From: Borrelia recurrentis A1
Lineage (GTDB): Bacteria; Spirochaetota; Spirochaetia; Borreliales; Borreliaceae
Length of the DNA: 35,315 bases
Direction: 5' to 3'
NCBI RefSeq assembly: GCF_000019705.1
Contig: NC_011255.1
Coordinates: 1 to 35,315, forward strand
In this document: one piece after another, positions 8,903 through 17,014 of the stretch
How the letters are laid out: every line of letters begins with the position of its first letter
Numbering within the stretch: position 1 is the first letter of the stretch
The notes under the pieces: model-generated
Told to the model about the DNA's origin: nothing
Database searches by the model: none
What the model saw: only the letters and a program-made list of their open reading frames with translations
Made by a program: the position numbers and the translations under genes

Positions 8903-9598
8903 ATGAATAAAAATAAAAGTATATTAATACTTTGCATTATATTATTATATGGTTGTAATGCAAATAAAACCCCAAGTCAAAGAATGCCTGACTCTGCACA
9001 AATTACTAAATCTCAAGATGACTTACTAAAACCTCAAGATCTAGAAAGCAAATCCCAAAAACATGCTCATATAACTTTAACTACTGAAGAAAAAATGAAA
9101 TTTGAAATATTTATATATGCTCTTAATATATTTCAAAAAGATCGATTCGCATTTTACAACAGAATGAAACAAGATATAAGTCAAGAAGTGAAAAATTTAT
9201 TCAACAAATACTATAAATTTCGTTCTTGGATCTCAGATGATCAACATATACAAGAACAAAAAGAATTAAGTAAGGCATTTAATTACGCATATAATCGCAT
9301 ATTATATAATAAACTAAAAAGCTCTGACAATGATCAGATCACTATGCAATACATCGAAGGAGCATTTTACTATTATTTATATGATCAATATAAAGACAAT
9401 CATCACTATGACGGAAAGCTGTATGGGAGTACAAACTCAGGTTTCCCTACTAACTATGTAAGCTTATTTTTTGAGCATTTTATATATACAATAATTGCAA
9501 AATACGACACTAATGAAAAAATATTTCAAGCAATAAAAAACGAACTTGAAGAGAAAAATAGTGAAATCTATGCAAAGACATTAAACATGTTGTCATAA
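8903..9598 (+). CDS. Surface lipoprotein, virulence-associated lipoprotein-like family
   Basis: This 231-residue protein has a lipoprotein signal peptide with lipobox LYGC (Cys18), a hydrophilic linker of ~30 residues, and a helical domain with YKFRSWISDDQHIQEQKELSK, TMQYIEGAF and GFPTNYVSLFFEHFIYTI. This pattern resembles the Borrelia 'virulent strain associated lipoprotein' family (Borrelia_lipo_1 type); the assignment is from memory of motifs only. AGGAG precedes ATG. It is divergent from terS and shares the intergenic region 8749-8902 with it. A hairpin terminator follows at 9648. The copy in the right arm (23259-23905) has a destroyed signal peptide, so this is the only intact one. Confidence 0.75.
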   Translation: MNKNKSILILCIILLYGCNANKTPSQRMPDSAQITKSQDDLLKPQDLESKSQKHAHITLTTEEKMKFEIFIYALNIFQKDRFAFYNRMKQDISQEVKNLFNKYYKFRSWISDDQHIQEQKELSKAFNYAYNRILYNKLKSSDNDQITMQYIEGAFYYYLYDQYKDNHHYDGKLYGSTNSGFPTNYVSLFFEHFIYTIIAKYDTNEKIFQAIKNELEEKNSEIYAKTLNMLS

Positions 9599-9647
9599 TA
9601 AAAATTACTAACAAAACAAATTATTAATTGAAGATAAGTAAACATTT

Positions 9648-9671
9648 AGCAACTACGAGTTAGTAGTTGCT
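9648..9671 (+). terminator. Hairpin between the lipoprotein and mlp genes
   Basis: Perfect nine-base arms AGCAACTAC and GTAGTTGCT with a six-base loop. The hairpin is conserved without change in the right arm (23191-23214) although the surroundings have diverged. There is no strong T-run; it may terminate the lipoprotein transcript. Confidence 0.55.
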
Positions 9672-9762
9672 AGTTATACAATAATCAAAGTAATTCATAC
9701 AACATAACAATAATCGCTATATATTTTAAAATCACAAATATATTAAAATTAAGGAGATTTAC

Positions 9763-10272
9763 ATGAAAATAATCAATTTTACTTTGATTTTATTACTACT
9801 AATGAGTAGTTGTGAACAAGATAATAACACAAATAAAGGAATTAAAAGTAGCAACAAAAGAGACTTAGAACAACAAGTAGAAGCACAAAAAACACCTGAA
9901 GAAGATTTAAGAGAAAAATTAGATGACAATCAGAGAAAAGGTCTAGATTTTTTAAAAGAAGCTTTAAGTAATAGCGAATCTGAATTTAATAAATTTTTAA
10001 ATGAAGAAGAATCTAAAATAAAAGAAGCTCTTGATCATATTCAATCAGAACTTGCAAAGTGCACAGGAAATGAAGCAGTGCAACAAAAAGAAACATTTAA
10101 AGAAGTAGTAAAAGGTGCTTTGGAAGGTGGCTTAGATAATTTAAAAATACTGCTGATAGCGCTTGCAATCAAAACGACCAATAAAACCATAAATCTACAA
10201 AATAAATTTCATAAACAGAATTTAAAATGCAGATTTAAGAAAGAAAATACCAAGATATCTTCATACAAATAA
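9763..10272 (+). CDS. mlp: Mlp family lipoprotein with frameshifted C-terminus
   Basis: Mlp proteins are multicopy surface lipoproteins of Borrelia cp32-type plasmids. AAGGAG precedes ATG; the lipobox is LMSSC (Cys17). The family core is present: LREKLDDNQRKGLDFLKEALSNSESEFNKFL, then IKEALDHIQSELAKC. After GGLDN one base appears to be missing. The alternative frame reads NTADSACNQNDQ and stops at 10184, which is the normal Mlp ending, whereas the open frame adds an unrelated tail to 10272. It is probably a recent frameshift; a lipoprotein could still be made. The right copy (22583-23014) has a normal end. Confidence 0.8.
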   Translation: MKIINFTLILLLLMSSCEQDNNTNKGIKSSNKRDLEQQVEAQKTPEEDLREKLDDNQRKGLDFLKEALSNSESEFNKFLNEEESKIKEALDHIQSELAKCTGNEAVQQKETFKEVVKGALEGGLDNLKILLIALAIKTTNKTINLQNKFHKQNLKCRFKKENTKISSYK

Positions 10273-10318
10273 AAGTATAAATAAAAAGATTTTAAAAAAA
10301 AGGTATAAGTAAACAAAA

Positions 10319-10337
10319 TGTTAACTTGAAGTTAACA
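10319..10337. repeat. 19-bp palindrome between mlp and the recombinase gene
   Basis: TGTTAACTTGAAGTTAACA is a perfect palindrome around its central base. The same 19-mer lies at 22433-22451 in the right arm, unchanged apart from strand, while adjacent sequence has drifted. It could be a recombinase or regulator binding site. Confidence 0.6.
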
Positions 10338-10641
10338 CAGAAAGATAAATTAAAAAAAAGAAAAGAGATATCTCTCATTACAAATAGATGGATCTTTAAA
10401 ATGAAAGCTAGAAAGAATATACAGCAAATTTTTAAGTATTTATTAAAGCTACCACAAAGTTTCCTAGATATTTTGTACTGCACCCCTTAAATATTAGCCC
10501 TTCTGATTAAAATACATACTTTACACATTAAATTTTGCATACAATGGAGATATATAATTTAACATAAATTGAGAGTACTTGCTAACATATTTATACATAA
10601 TTTTACTTATTTTTATAGCATTTAGTTAACATATAAATTAC

Positions 10642-11394
10642 ATGAAAGAATATGAAATATTAAAAGCAAAAATCAAAGAACTAAAGAAACAAATTCAATA
10701 TTACTTAAAGAAACAAGGCAATATAAGAAAGAATTATTACAAACCAAAAACAATCCTAAATATAAATCAATACCAATAAGATTTTATTTAAATGATAAGA
10801 CCATAAGATTGATAAAAAAAAAGTATAAAAAAACTTAAACAAATAGATCCAATCTCAGGATGGTTTGTTCATATACTCTCAATTACAGGTTGTAGAGGAG
10901 TATATATTCAAAATACAAGATTTGATGACATAGTAAGATAAGAAAATAATAATGGTGATGTATTTTATAGTTTACGTATAAATGTAGCAAAGAAAAGAAG
11001 TAATATCTGCATTAGAGAAGTAATAATAAGTAAATCTGAATTTAAATCTATAGAAGAAATTCATAAACTTCATTTTAAAAATAAAGGACAAGATTCAAGA
11101 CGTACTTACCTATTTCAAAAAAGTAAACATAGATTTAAAGATAATAGAATAAATATAAGTGAGATTTCAAAACAATTTAAAGAATTACTAACAAAATCAG
11201 GATTTAAACATCGTAAATCACTACATATATGTAGAAATATGTTTATTGTAACACTTAAAAGTAAAGGATACAATTCATTTAAAATTAAAGAATTAATGAA
11301 ATATGCATCAACATCTGAAATAGATAATGTTTATGGACTTTCAAAAGCAAGTAAATTAAAAGCATATCATGATATTAAAGATGGTTTTAAATAA
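10642..11394 (+). pseudogene. Tyrosine recombinase (phage integrase-like), broken
   Basis: Tyrosine recombinases cut and rejoin DNA through Arg-His-Arg-Tyr active sites. In fragments across frames one sees ITGCRGV (first catalytic Arg box), KSLHICRNMF (His-x-x-Arg box) and, about 35 residues later, Tyr in IDNVYGLS. The N-terminus begins MKEYEILKAKIKELKKQ. Lesions include early frame loss near residue 20, a shift in the A-run near 10818, and TAA after DDIVR near 10938. The C-terminal third (from about 10975) is open to 11394. The right copy (21514-22268) is broken at different sites. This is the gene type found on cp32-like plasmids, distinct from telomere resolvase ResT. Confidence 0.8.
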
Positions 11395-11463
11395 TATTGT
11401 ATATTTCATGTATTGCTATATAATCTATAAAAACATAACATTAAATCAATATATTACTATAAA

Positions 11464-11496
11464 CTAACAAAAAGAAGTTACAATTCTCTTTGTTAG
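11464..11496. terminator. Hairpin downstream of the recombinase gene
   Basis: CTAACAAA pairs with TTTGTTAG, with additional internal pairing (GAA/TTC), followed by an AT-rich T-run on the plus strand. It sits between convergent genes. A near-copy is at 21413-21445. Confidence 0.6.
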
Positions 11497-11607
11497 AATT
11501 TTTTATTTTAGAAGTAAAGGTTATATATAGGTTGAAGATAATTCAACACATAGCTATTATACAATTAAACTTAACAAAAATCAAGATTTGACATAATAAA
11601 TAAGCAT

Positions 11608-11629
11608 AAAAAAGGCATATAGCCTTTTA
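11608..11629 (-). terminator. Terminator of the ssb-DUF1473 cluster, left arm
   Basis: On the minus strand AAAAGGC, a five-base loop and GCCTTTTTTT form a short rho-independent terminator about 30 bases past the natural end of the DUF1473-like gene. Confidence 0.75.
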
Positions 11630-11654
11630 ATAATGAATACATATATGAAGTAAG

Positions 11655-12078
11655 TTATATTTTTCTAAATATACGCTTAGATTTTAGATGATATTCTTGT
11701 CCTCTATCTTTAAGAAAAAGAGGATCATATAAAACTTTCGTATTATTTGTTGCCATAAAATGGGATCTAATGGGATCCAATATTATTCCTTATCTTAACT
11801 TCACTTATCTCAAATTCATCTTTTAAACATTTATAATCTTTATCCTCAACACGAACATCTCGTTTAATAACAAAAAAACTTAAGATTCTACATGGATTTA
11901 CAATATAACAATTAATCCTCATATAATCTAACCTAACCAATTGATAATAATTATTAATATCATTAAAGTCAAATTCGTTCTTTGTAAGTGATGATATGTA
12001 ATAATGCAAAGATAAAAAGTAACAACCCCAACGTCTAATCTCTAATAGAAATCTATTATCATTTTGTTGTAATTTCAT
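11655..12078 (-). pseudogene. DUF1473-like Borrelia plasmid protein, frameshifted
   Basis: The 103-residue open part (MKLQQNDNRFLLEIRRWG...NPCRILSFFVIKRD) resembles Borrelia plasmid proteins of the DUF1473 type; this is a motif-level impression. A tandem 10-base duplication (GATCCCATTA/GATCCCATTT at about 11760-11780) shifts the frame after NNIGSH and creates a stop. The remaining frame reads TNNTKVLYDPLFLKDRGQEYHLKSKRIFRKI to a stop at 11655; without the duplication the protein would be 137 residues. AGGAGG precedes the start. It is the last gene of the DUF244-small protein-ssb cluster. The right copy is broken elsewhere. Confidence 0.65.
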
Positions 12079-12122
12079 ATATCATTTAACCTCCTATTAA
12101 TTTAAACTTCATTTATAAACTT

Positions 12123-12535
12123 CTAAAAAGGAATATCTTCATTAAATTCATAAGCAGGATTAGGAAAAGGAATAGGAATATCAACTTTAGAATTATAATG
12201 TTTACTATCCGAACCAAACAATCTCAGTTGCTCTACAAAAATAATGCTTTTAATTTTATTAACTTCACTATGTTTATCCTTATAATATTCATGTCTCATA
12301 AATCCATGAACAACAACTTGCTTGCCTTTATGAAGAAAATGAATAAGAGTTTCGGCTCGCTTACAAAATAATACACAATTAAAAATTGTGCATCATCTTT
12401 CCACTAGCCTTCTCTTTTGACTTTAATATTATTAGCTATAGAAAAATTTAGTACAGTTAAATTTGTACTACTATAAGATAAAAGCGAATCTCTAACTAAG
12501 CGTCCTAATAATGTGATATTGTTAATGTCAGACAT
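12123..12535 (-). pseudogene. ssb: Single-stranded DNA-binding protein (SSB), broken
   Basis: SSB coats single-stranded DNA during replication and recombination. The start (MSDINNITLLGRLVRDS) overlaps the end of the upstream small gene. Typical SSB OB-fold sequence follows: TNLTVLNFSIANNIKVKREG, FNCVLFCKRAETLIHFLHKGKQVVVHGF, then a Pro-rich linker and the acidic C-terminal tip EFNEDIPF. Two lesions break it: TAG in place of a Glu codon after KREG, and one T missing in the run coding QFF. The right copy (20361-20774) has two other stop codons. This is a plasmid/phage SSB, separate from the chromosomal one. Confidence 0.85.
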
Positions 12536-12752
12536 CAAAACCCCCATCATCATAAAGCCTACGTCTGATTTCCATCCTTTGGAGATCGCAATACAGGTTA
12601 CCTAAATATTCATCGTATTCTTTTGTTGTATGATACTCATAAACATATTTTTTAATAGTATTGCTTAAACACTTATATATAAATTTAACATACGATATAA
12701 AATTATTAAAATGAAGATTATTACATTTATAATCATATGCACCACCTCCCAT
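12528..12752 (-). CDS. Small coupled protein between DUF244 and ssb
   Basis: This 74-residue protein (MGGGAYDYKCNNLHFNNFISYVKFIYKCL...) starts in a TAATG overlap with the DUF244 stop and ends overlapping the ssb start (GATGTCTGA). It is therefore probably translated by coupling within a recombination-gene cluster. It has a mixed hydrophobic middle and a basic C-terminus (YLGNLYCDLQRMEIRRRL). The family is not recognised. The right copy has a one-base insertion after ISYVK, so this is the intact version. It may be a small accessory factor of the exonuclease/SSB set; that is inference from position only. Confidence 0.6.
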   Translation of the reverse strand: MGGGAYDYKCNNLHFNNFISYVKFIYKCLSNTIKKYVYEYHTTKEYDEYLGNLYCDLQRMEIRRRLYDDGGFDV

Positions 12753-13545
12753 TAAATTGCATATGAGGTGAAAGATACAGGATTAGATATAGAGAACTTA
12801 CGACGAGAATTAATATCATTAATATCATAATAATCATAATGATCCGTAATTAATTTAAACCTATCTTTAATAGCCCGTTTACCTGAATTTAACGCAAATA
12901 CATTCTTTCCTAATCTATAAACAATATTATCTGTTAATTCAAACACCATAGATAATTTACCAAATATATCTTTAAGAACATCCTTATCTTGTTTAGTAAG
13001 TGCATATAATTCTTTAGCATGATTCTTTCTCTTCCTTATCTATTTCTGTTTGCTTAGATTGAATATCAACTAAATATTTCTCTAAAAGAGATCTGTCTTT
13101 TGCACCAATATTTAATTTAACAATATTGATAAAACTTATAAACTCATCTTTATAATTTAATTCTGCCAGGCTTGAATAATATTTACTATCTTGTAAGAAT
13201 AGCTTTATATGATTAGTTAAATCTTCTATGTCAATATTTGCAAGATCAATAGACTTGTCTCTTTTTATGATATTACACATACGTTCAATTTCCATATCCA
13301 ATGCCGCAATATAAATCATCACTTTTGCTATAACGCCATTATTCCTCTCTATAACACAATTAATAGGCTCATCACCAATTAAAAAGAATAGGTTGCATTT
13401 TGATAAGCCAGTACATGCAAGTTGCACTTGTACTTGAACATAATATTTAAAGAAATATTTACTATCTAAAAAATTACCTGTTTGATTATATTCTGTAATA
13501 GCTGATGTTAAATAATTACTATCACTACATTTAATATCTAATTGA
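12752..13545 (-). pseudogene. DUF244 protein, C-terminal fragment with frameshift
   Basis: This matches the C-terminal two thirds of the gene at 18796-20143. Homology begins at the IKCSDSNYL motif, so the N-terminal part with the catalytic Asp and Glu is absent. Before the IKCSD motif the frame reads unrelated sequence (MIMRMCYCQLCQL). A further frameshift near 13014 separates the helical part (LNYKDEFISFINIVKLNIGAKDRSLLEKYLVDIQSKQTEID) from the last 65 residues (12752-12949). This point is the inner edge of the left arm, so the duplication or a later deletion cut the gene here. Confidence 0.85.
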
Positions 13546-13589
13546 CATAACTGACAATAACACATTCTCATTATCACACCAATTTTATT

Positions 13590-13856
13590 TGGAATATAAG
13601 CATATTTATACTAAAAACATAGAGATTTTAGAGAATGATTTAACTCCACAAATGAAATCGACTATTGAACCTATCCAAACTAAAATAAAAAATTTATAGA
13701 AAAGGTAAATAGTAATTCAGATAATATGAAACTACTATCAGAAATTAAATCATATAAAAAGAGTATAACTGAATTCAAATACGGCAAAAATAGGTATTGA
13801 TATACTAAATAAATTTACAAAACTTCTACATAATAATAATAATAAATAATAAAACA
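13590..13856 (+). pseudogene. Degenerate phage-like coding fragment
   Basis: Pieces in different plus-strand frames read EYKHIYTKNIEILENDLTP, MKLLSEIKSYKKSITEFK and AKIGIDILNKFTKLLHNNNNK, divided by stops and shifts. They look like one helical, lysine-rich protein that has decayed. The family is not recognised. It immediately precedes the small gene at 13929 in the same direction and is outside the duplicated arms. Confidence 0.4.
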
Positions 13857-13928
13857 TCTACTTATACAAATATCTTTTTAAAAGTAGTTAATTATATCTT
13901 TTCTTTATATGAAGCAAGTATAAATAGA

Positions 13929-14114
13929 ATGGAACAGAACGAAGCCATTAAACTATTATCTGAACTTGAAAAGATCATAAGAATCAATATTAAAATAATA
14001 AAAAACTCTAATGATTATTATAATCAAGATGATAATGCAAAATACATATCTCAACTTAGAAATAAAAGAAATAAGATTATGAATTCTTATATAAAGATAT
14101 TAAAGAAAGCTTAA
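13929..14114 (+). CDS. Small helical hypothetical protein
   Basis: A 61-residue charged helical protein (MEQNEAIKLLSELEKIIRI...). The frame is open upstream (TNIFLKVVNYIFSLYEASINR precedes the Met) to about 13800, so the real start may be earlier or the gene may be 5'-truncated. There is no clear ribosome site at the ATG. It is followed after one base by the lipoprotein-like gene at 14116, suggesting an operon. It may be a cp32-type phage accessory gene (the position recalls the bly region), but I do not recognise it. Confidence 0.4.
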   Translation: MEQNEAIKLLSELEKIIRINIKIIKNSNDYYNQDDNAKYISQLRNKRNKIMNSYIKILKKA

Positions 14115-14115
14115 T

Positions 14116-14522
14116 ATGAAAATTCAAAAGATAATTCTATTATCAAGATTAATTTCTCTTATCCTTATAATTTCTTGTACTACTATCGCTTCACTAATAG
14201 AAGACCAACACTTTCAAAAACAGAATCTATTAAAGGGCTTAGTACTTATGAAGCTAAATTGGCTGATTATATTATGTATTTGCAAGTGTTCTTAACACGT
14301 ACACAAAAAAAGTTAAAGACTCCAATTAATCCTAAGTTTACTTATTTCAATCCAGCAGAACTTAAATCTGAACATACTGTTGAAAATTTAAAGTTTAATA
14401 TCAAGTTATTTCAAGATTATATCACCATCACTAAACCTATTGCTCAAGATGTATATAAAAGATATTCAAAATTAAAAATTAATTATTTAGGCCCCTTATG
14501 GGGCTTTTTATTATCACGTTAA
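14116..14522 (+). pseudogene. Small lipoprotein-like gene, frameshifted
   Basis: The ATG at 14116 begins a signal-peptide-like sequence MKIQKIILLSRLISLILIIS then CTTIAS, with a possible lipobox Cys21. The frame closes within ~60 residues, while the frame offset by two bases is open from 14175 to 14522 and codes KGLSTYEAKLADYIMYLQVFL and on. The two parts probably belong to one ~120-residue gene joined across a frameshift near 14200-14220. The downstream frame reads through a terminator (14491-14509), so its annotated end may also be shifted. Family not recognised. Confidence 0.5.
14491..14509 (+). terminator. Rho-independent terminator
   Basis: GCCCC, loop TTAT, GGGGC, then TTTTT. A GC-rich stem is striking in this AT-rich DNA. 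It ends the plus-strand small-gene pair and lies at the tail of the convergent erf pseudogene. Confidence 0.85.
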
Positions 14523-15528
14523 GCTGAATAAACACTGGAATTCTTCTGCCATAGACATCTGACTAAATAATTTTAATGGAATATTTCCAACTTTATCTGA
14601 ATCAAATGCCATAAATATATTAAACTTTTCAAGATTACTTAAATCCCTACTACTTTTAGTAAAGTATTCCTTAATTAAATTACACCAATACTCAATACCC
14701 TTTACTCTTTAACATCTTATTTTTATTAAAGTATTCAAGTAATTTAAAATCATCTCCCACTTTAACAGATTCAAGATAATTTTTTATTTAAGTGATAAAC
14801 TACTAAATAGCTTATCACTTAAATAAAAAATTATACATATTTCTTGATGCTATTAGTAAGTTTTGATAATAATTAAATTTATTCATATTAACATCATGTT
14901 TAACTTTGGATTTAAAATGGCCAGTATTAACAACAACTTGTTTATTTTGTACTCTACTTTCTATTGATATTACTTTTGTTACATCTATAGATGGTCTGTC
15001 TGTACTGCCATCTTCACTACTAGAAATATTATTTTCAATTTGTTCTTTTGTTCAAGATCTAAATTACTAGCATCAGTACCAACTTCACTTTCTATTGATA
15101 AATATGCAACTAAGGCATAACGTTTGAAATAAATTATTGTAGACCCCACAAGCTGCAGCCATGTATTTTAACTTTTGACCCCAAGAGACTTCAATTCTTT
15201 TTATATGTGTTGATGTATCAAATGAATGTTCATATCCACTTAAAGGACTATAGAATGTTGTTATAACAACATCTACTAAATTACCATCAATACTCTTTGT
15301 AGTCGGACATTGTACGAAATCAATATCTAGATCATGTTCATTAATAACATTCTTAACTTCCCTTACTATTCCATTAAAATCTTGATAATTATATCTATCT
15401 TCACTAAGATTTTTGTTTACGCAATTCAAACACATTCTCAACGTTTTAAGGTTCTTTAAAAAGTCTATTCTCTTTTAATTGCTTGTTGTATTTTCATTAT
15501 TAATTTTTATTGTTTCTTCATTTTTCAT
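14514..15528 (-). pseudogene. Erf-type single-strand annealing protein, broken
   Basis: Erf proteins anneal complementary single strands in phage recombination. AAGGGG precedes ATG at 15528 (MKNEETIKINN). A TAA follows 17 codons on, then the frame continues FLKNLKTLR...YNYQDFNGIVREVKNVINEHDLDIDFVQ. After KLKYMAAACGVYN the frame shifts, with NYFKRYALVAYLSIESE in the next frame; this matches the Erf hallmark of a Gly-rich turn followed by YxKRYAL. More shifts follow, and a 23-bp palindrome sits in the C-terminal region before NYLESVKVGDDFKLLEYF. The last segment ends AFDSDKVGNIPLKLFSQMSMAEE. It is divergent from the partition cassette. At least four lesions make it non-functional. Confidence 0.7.
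14776..14834. repeat. 23-bp palindrome inside the erf pseudogene
   Basis: Perfect 23-base arms (14776-14798 and 14812-14834) flank a 13-base loop in which CTA and TAG can also pair. It interrupts the C-terminal part of the decayed erf frame and introduces stops. It looks like an inverted duplication event rather than a terminator. Confidence 0.75.
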
Positions 15529-15720
15529 AAGAAAACCCCTTGCAATTTATTTAAAAAATATATTATATATGGTATCACATATACTATGTTTTTGTCAATT
15601 TTTTATATTATATATAAAATATTTGCTAAATATTAAATAAAACTTTAATTAATAAAAAGTTTGCTTATTATTAACAATTAAGTTATTATTAATAATAAGA
15701 AAGCTACATAGGAGGCTCGA
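15529..15720. promoter_or_regulatory. Divergent intergenic region between erf and the partition cassette
   Basis: About 190 bases of very AT-rich DNA must hold the promoters for both directions. A perfect 11-base inverted repeat (CTTATTATTAA / TTAATAATAAG, 15664-15699, 14-base loop) ends just before the AGGAGG ribosome site of the PF57/62 gene. It is a candidate operator or attenuator. A dyad around ATATATGGTATCACATATACT near 15565-15585 is a second candidate. Confidence 0.45.
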
Positions 15721-16425
15721 ATGAATAGCAATGAAAATTCATTACCCTATACAAAACCATCAAAGAAATATCACAACAGATATTATAAAATAGTATCAAT
15801 AGTTAAATTCTTTCAAAAGAATTCTATCAAATATAATCAAACCAGTATTTTAAATACACTAAATCGTTTTCTAGCTAAAGACGAACTTAAAATAATTACA
15901 CTTAGAACCCTTAGAAAAGATTTAGCCTTATTATGTAATCAAGGTATTATTAAAAAAACTTTATTAAGATTGGGCGAAGGAAATGGCTCATATATAAGAT
16001 ATTCAGCAAATAAATACAGTCTCAGAAATTTAAAACGTTTCCTTGAAAATAAACAAGCAATAGTTGAACATGATGCAAATGCAACATACAAATTCACAAA
16101 AGAGACACAACAAAAATATTACCTAAAAAACAAAGAGTTAAATATTTACAAATCTAAAAATGCAACTAAAAATGTCAGTCATAATATAACTAATAATAAA
16201 AAAATAAATAATAAAAAAAAGAAAAGAGAAAAGACAAAAGAAATAGAAAAGAAAACGATCGACACGAACTATATGATAAAAAATGTGTCTAAATGGAAAA
16301 CAATGAGATATTTGGACAAAGTAAAAGAAAATGAGAATAAAAAGAGATATGAAGACAGCATAAAAAGAACAAAAGAATGGTTGAAGAACTTAAAGATTGA
16401 AAATAACACTTACAAAAATTGTTAA
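15721..16425 (+). CDS. Plasmid replication/maintenance protein, PF57/62 family (Borrelia ORF-A)
   Basis: This is the first gene of the four-gene Borrelia plasmid cassette. PF57/62 proteins are needed for autonomous replication of Borrelia plasmids. The 234 residues start after AGGAGG. The N-terminal half (KPSKKYHNRYYKIVSIVKFFQK, then LNRFLAKDELKIITLRTLRKDLALLCNQGIIKK) has a winged-helix-like DNA-binding look. The C-terminal half is extremely Lys/Asn-rich. It lies 28 bases upstream of the PF50 gene and no lesions are seen. It is single copy in the window, so it probably drives the whole inverted plasmid. Confidence 0.87.
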   Translation: MNSNENSLPYTKPSKKYHNRYYKIVSIVKFFQKNSIKYNQTSILNTLNRFLAKDELKIITLRTLRKDLALLCNQGIIKKTLLRLGEGNGSYIRYSANKYSLRNLKRFLENKQAIVEHDANATYKFTKETQQKYYLKNKELNIYKSKNATKNVSHNITNNKKINNKKKKREKTKEIEKKTIDTNYMIKNVSKWKTMRYLDKVKENENKKRYEDSIKRTKEWLKNLKIENNTYKNC

Positions 16426-16453
16426 ATAAAAAACAAATTTTTAAGGAAAGAAT

Positions 16454-17014
16454 ATGGAAGATTCATTAAGAAGACTAAAAGAAAAAAAATTAGAAATTGA
16501 AAAAAATCAAAATAAAAAAGACGTTTTCTTAAAAGTAGAGAGAGCAAAAGATAGAACGATATATCATACAAAAATTTTTAGAGATTTTTATGCATTTGGA
16601 ATTGATAAAAACGATAGCAATAAATTTTTTCTAATTTTTAGAGATCTTTTTAAAGATAAAACATGTAAATTTCATTTATTTTCTATTAAAGATGGTGACA
16701 AATTTTTAGGTATGTATTATGGATATAGAAAACCAATAAAAAATGTTATATCTAAATATAAAGAAAATGGGATTATTAAAACATATACCTTTCCTAAGGT
16801 GTTTTATGTAGAGTTTAGATTTAAAAAAGGTAGTGTTTTTTGCTATATAAAAGGAATTTATTATTTTTTTAGAAAAGAGAAATCGAATACAAAGTACTGC
16901 AAGATATTATTTGAAATAATAAATAGATTAGAAAAGCAAATATATGCGTTTTATGGCAAACAGTTGCCAAGTGGAGGGATTATAAAAAGATGGCTAGAAA
17001 AAAACCAGAAATAA
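16454..17014 (+). CDS. Plasmid maintenance protein, PF50 family (DUF226)
   Basis: Second gene of the cassette, 186 residues, start after AAGGAA. The sequence ...RAKDRTIYHTKIFRDFYAFGIDK, FFLIFRDLF, FKKGSVFCYIKGIYYFFRKE and the C-terminal FYGKQLPSGGIIKRWLEKNQK fit the Borrelia PF50 family. Its 3' end overlaps the parA start by 25 bases, indicating coupled translation. Its exact biochemical role in plasmid maintenance is unknown. Intact. Confidence 0.85.
   Translation: MEDSLRRLKEKKLEIEKNQNKKDVFLKVERAKDRTIYHTKIFRDFYAFGIDKNDSNKFFLIFRDLFKDKTCKFHLFSIKDGDKFLGMYYGYRKPIKNVISKYKENGIIKTYTFPKVFYVEFRFKKGSVFCYIKGIYYFFRKEKSNTKYCKILFEIINRLEKQIYAFYGKQLPSGGIIKRWLEKNQK

Larger units (their letters stand above)
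6010..13545. repeat. Inner inverted-repeat arm, left copy (cp32-like prophage remnant)
   Basis: Gene order and orientation mirror 19335-26755: bdr, terL, terS, lipoprotein, mlp, tyrosine recombinase, DUF1473-like, ssb, small protein, DUF244. Paired start coordinates sum to about 32780-32995, drifting through indels. The copies are clearly diverged at nucleotide level, unlike the outer arms. The left arm ends inside the DUF244 gene, next to the nuclease motif. Confidence 0.93.

Noticed and set aside
10292..10483. 63-residue hydrophobic frame on the minus strand after mlp
   Set aside because: No ribosome site or homologue in the right arm, and it covers the conserved palindrome; probably chance in AT-rich DNA.
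10642..11394. Telomere resolvase (ResT) homologue
   Set aside because: Sequence shows ordinary tyrosine recombinase boxes of a cp32-type protein and is far shorter than ResT; nothing specific for hairpin telomere resolution is seen.
14776..14834. Possible replicated telomere, since TATAATTTTTTATT appears on the minus strand here
   Set aside because: Reading outward from the palindrome centre, the AT motif comes last, whereas Borrelia telomeres have it at the hairpin tip. The axis is also not the symmetry centre of the plasmid.
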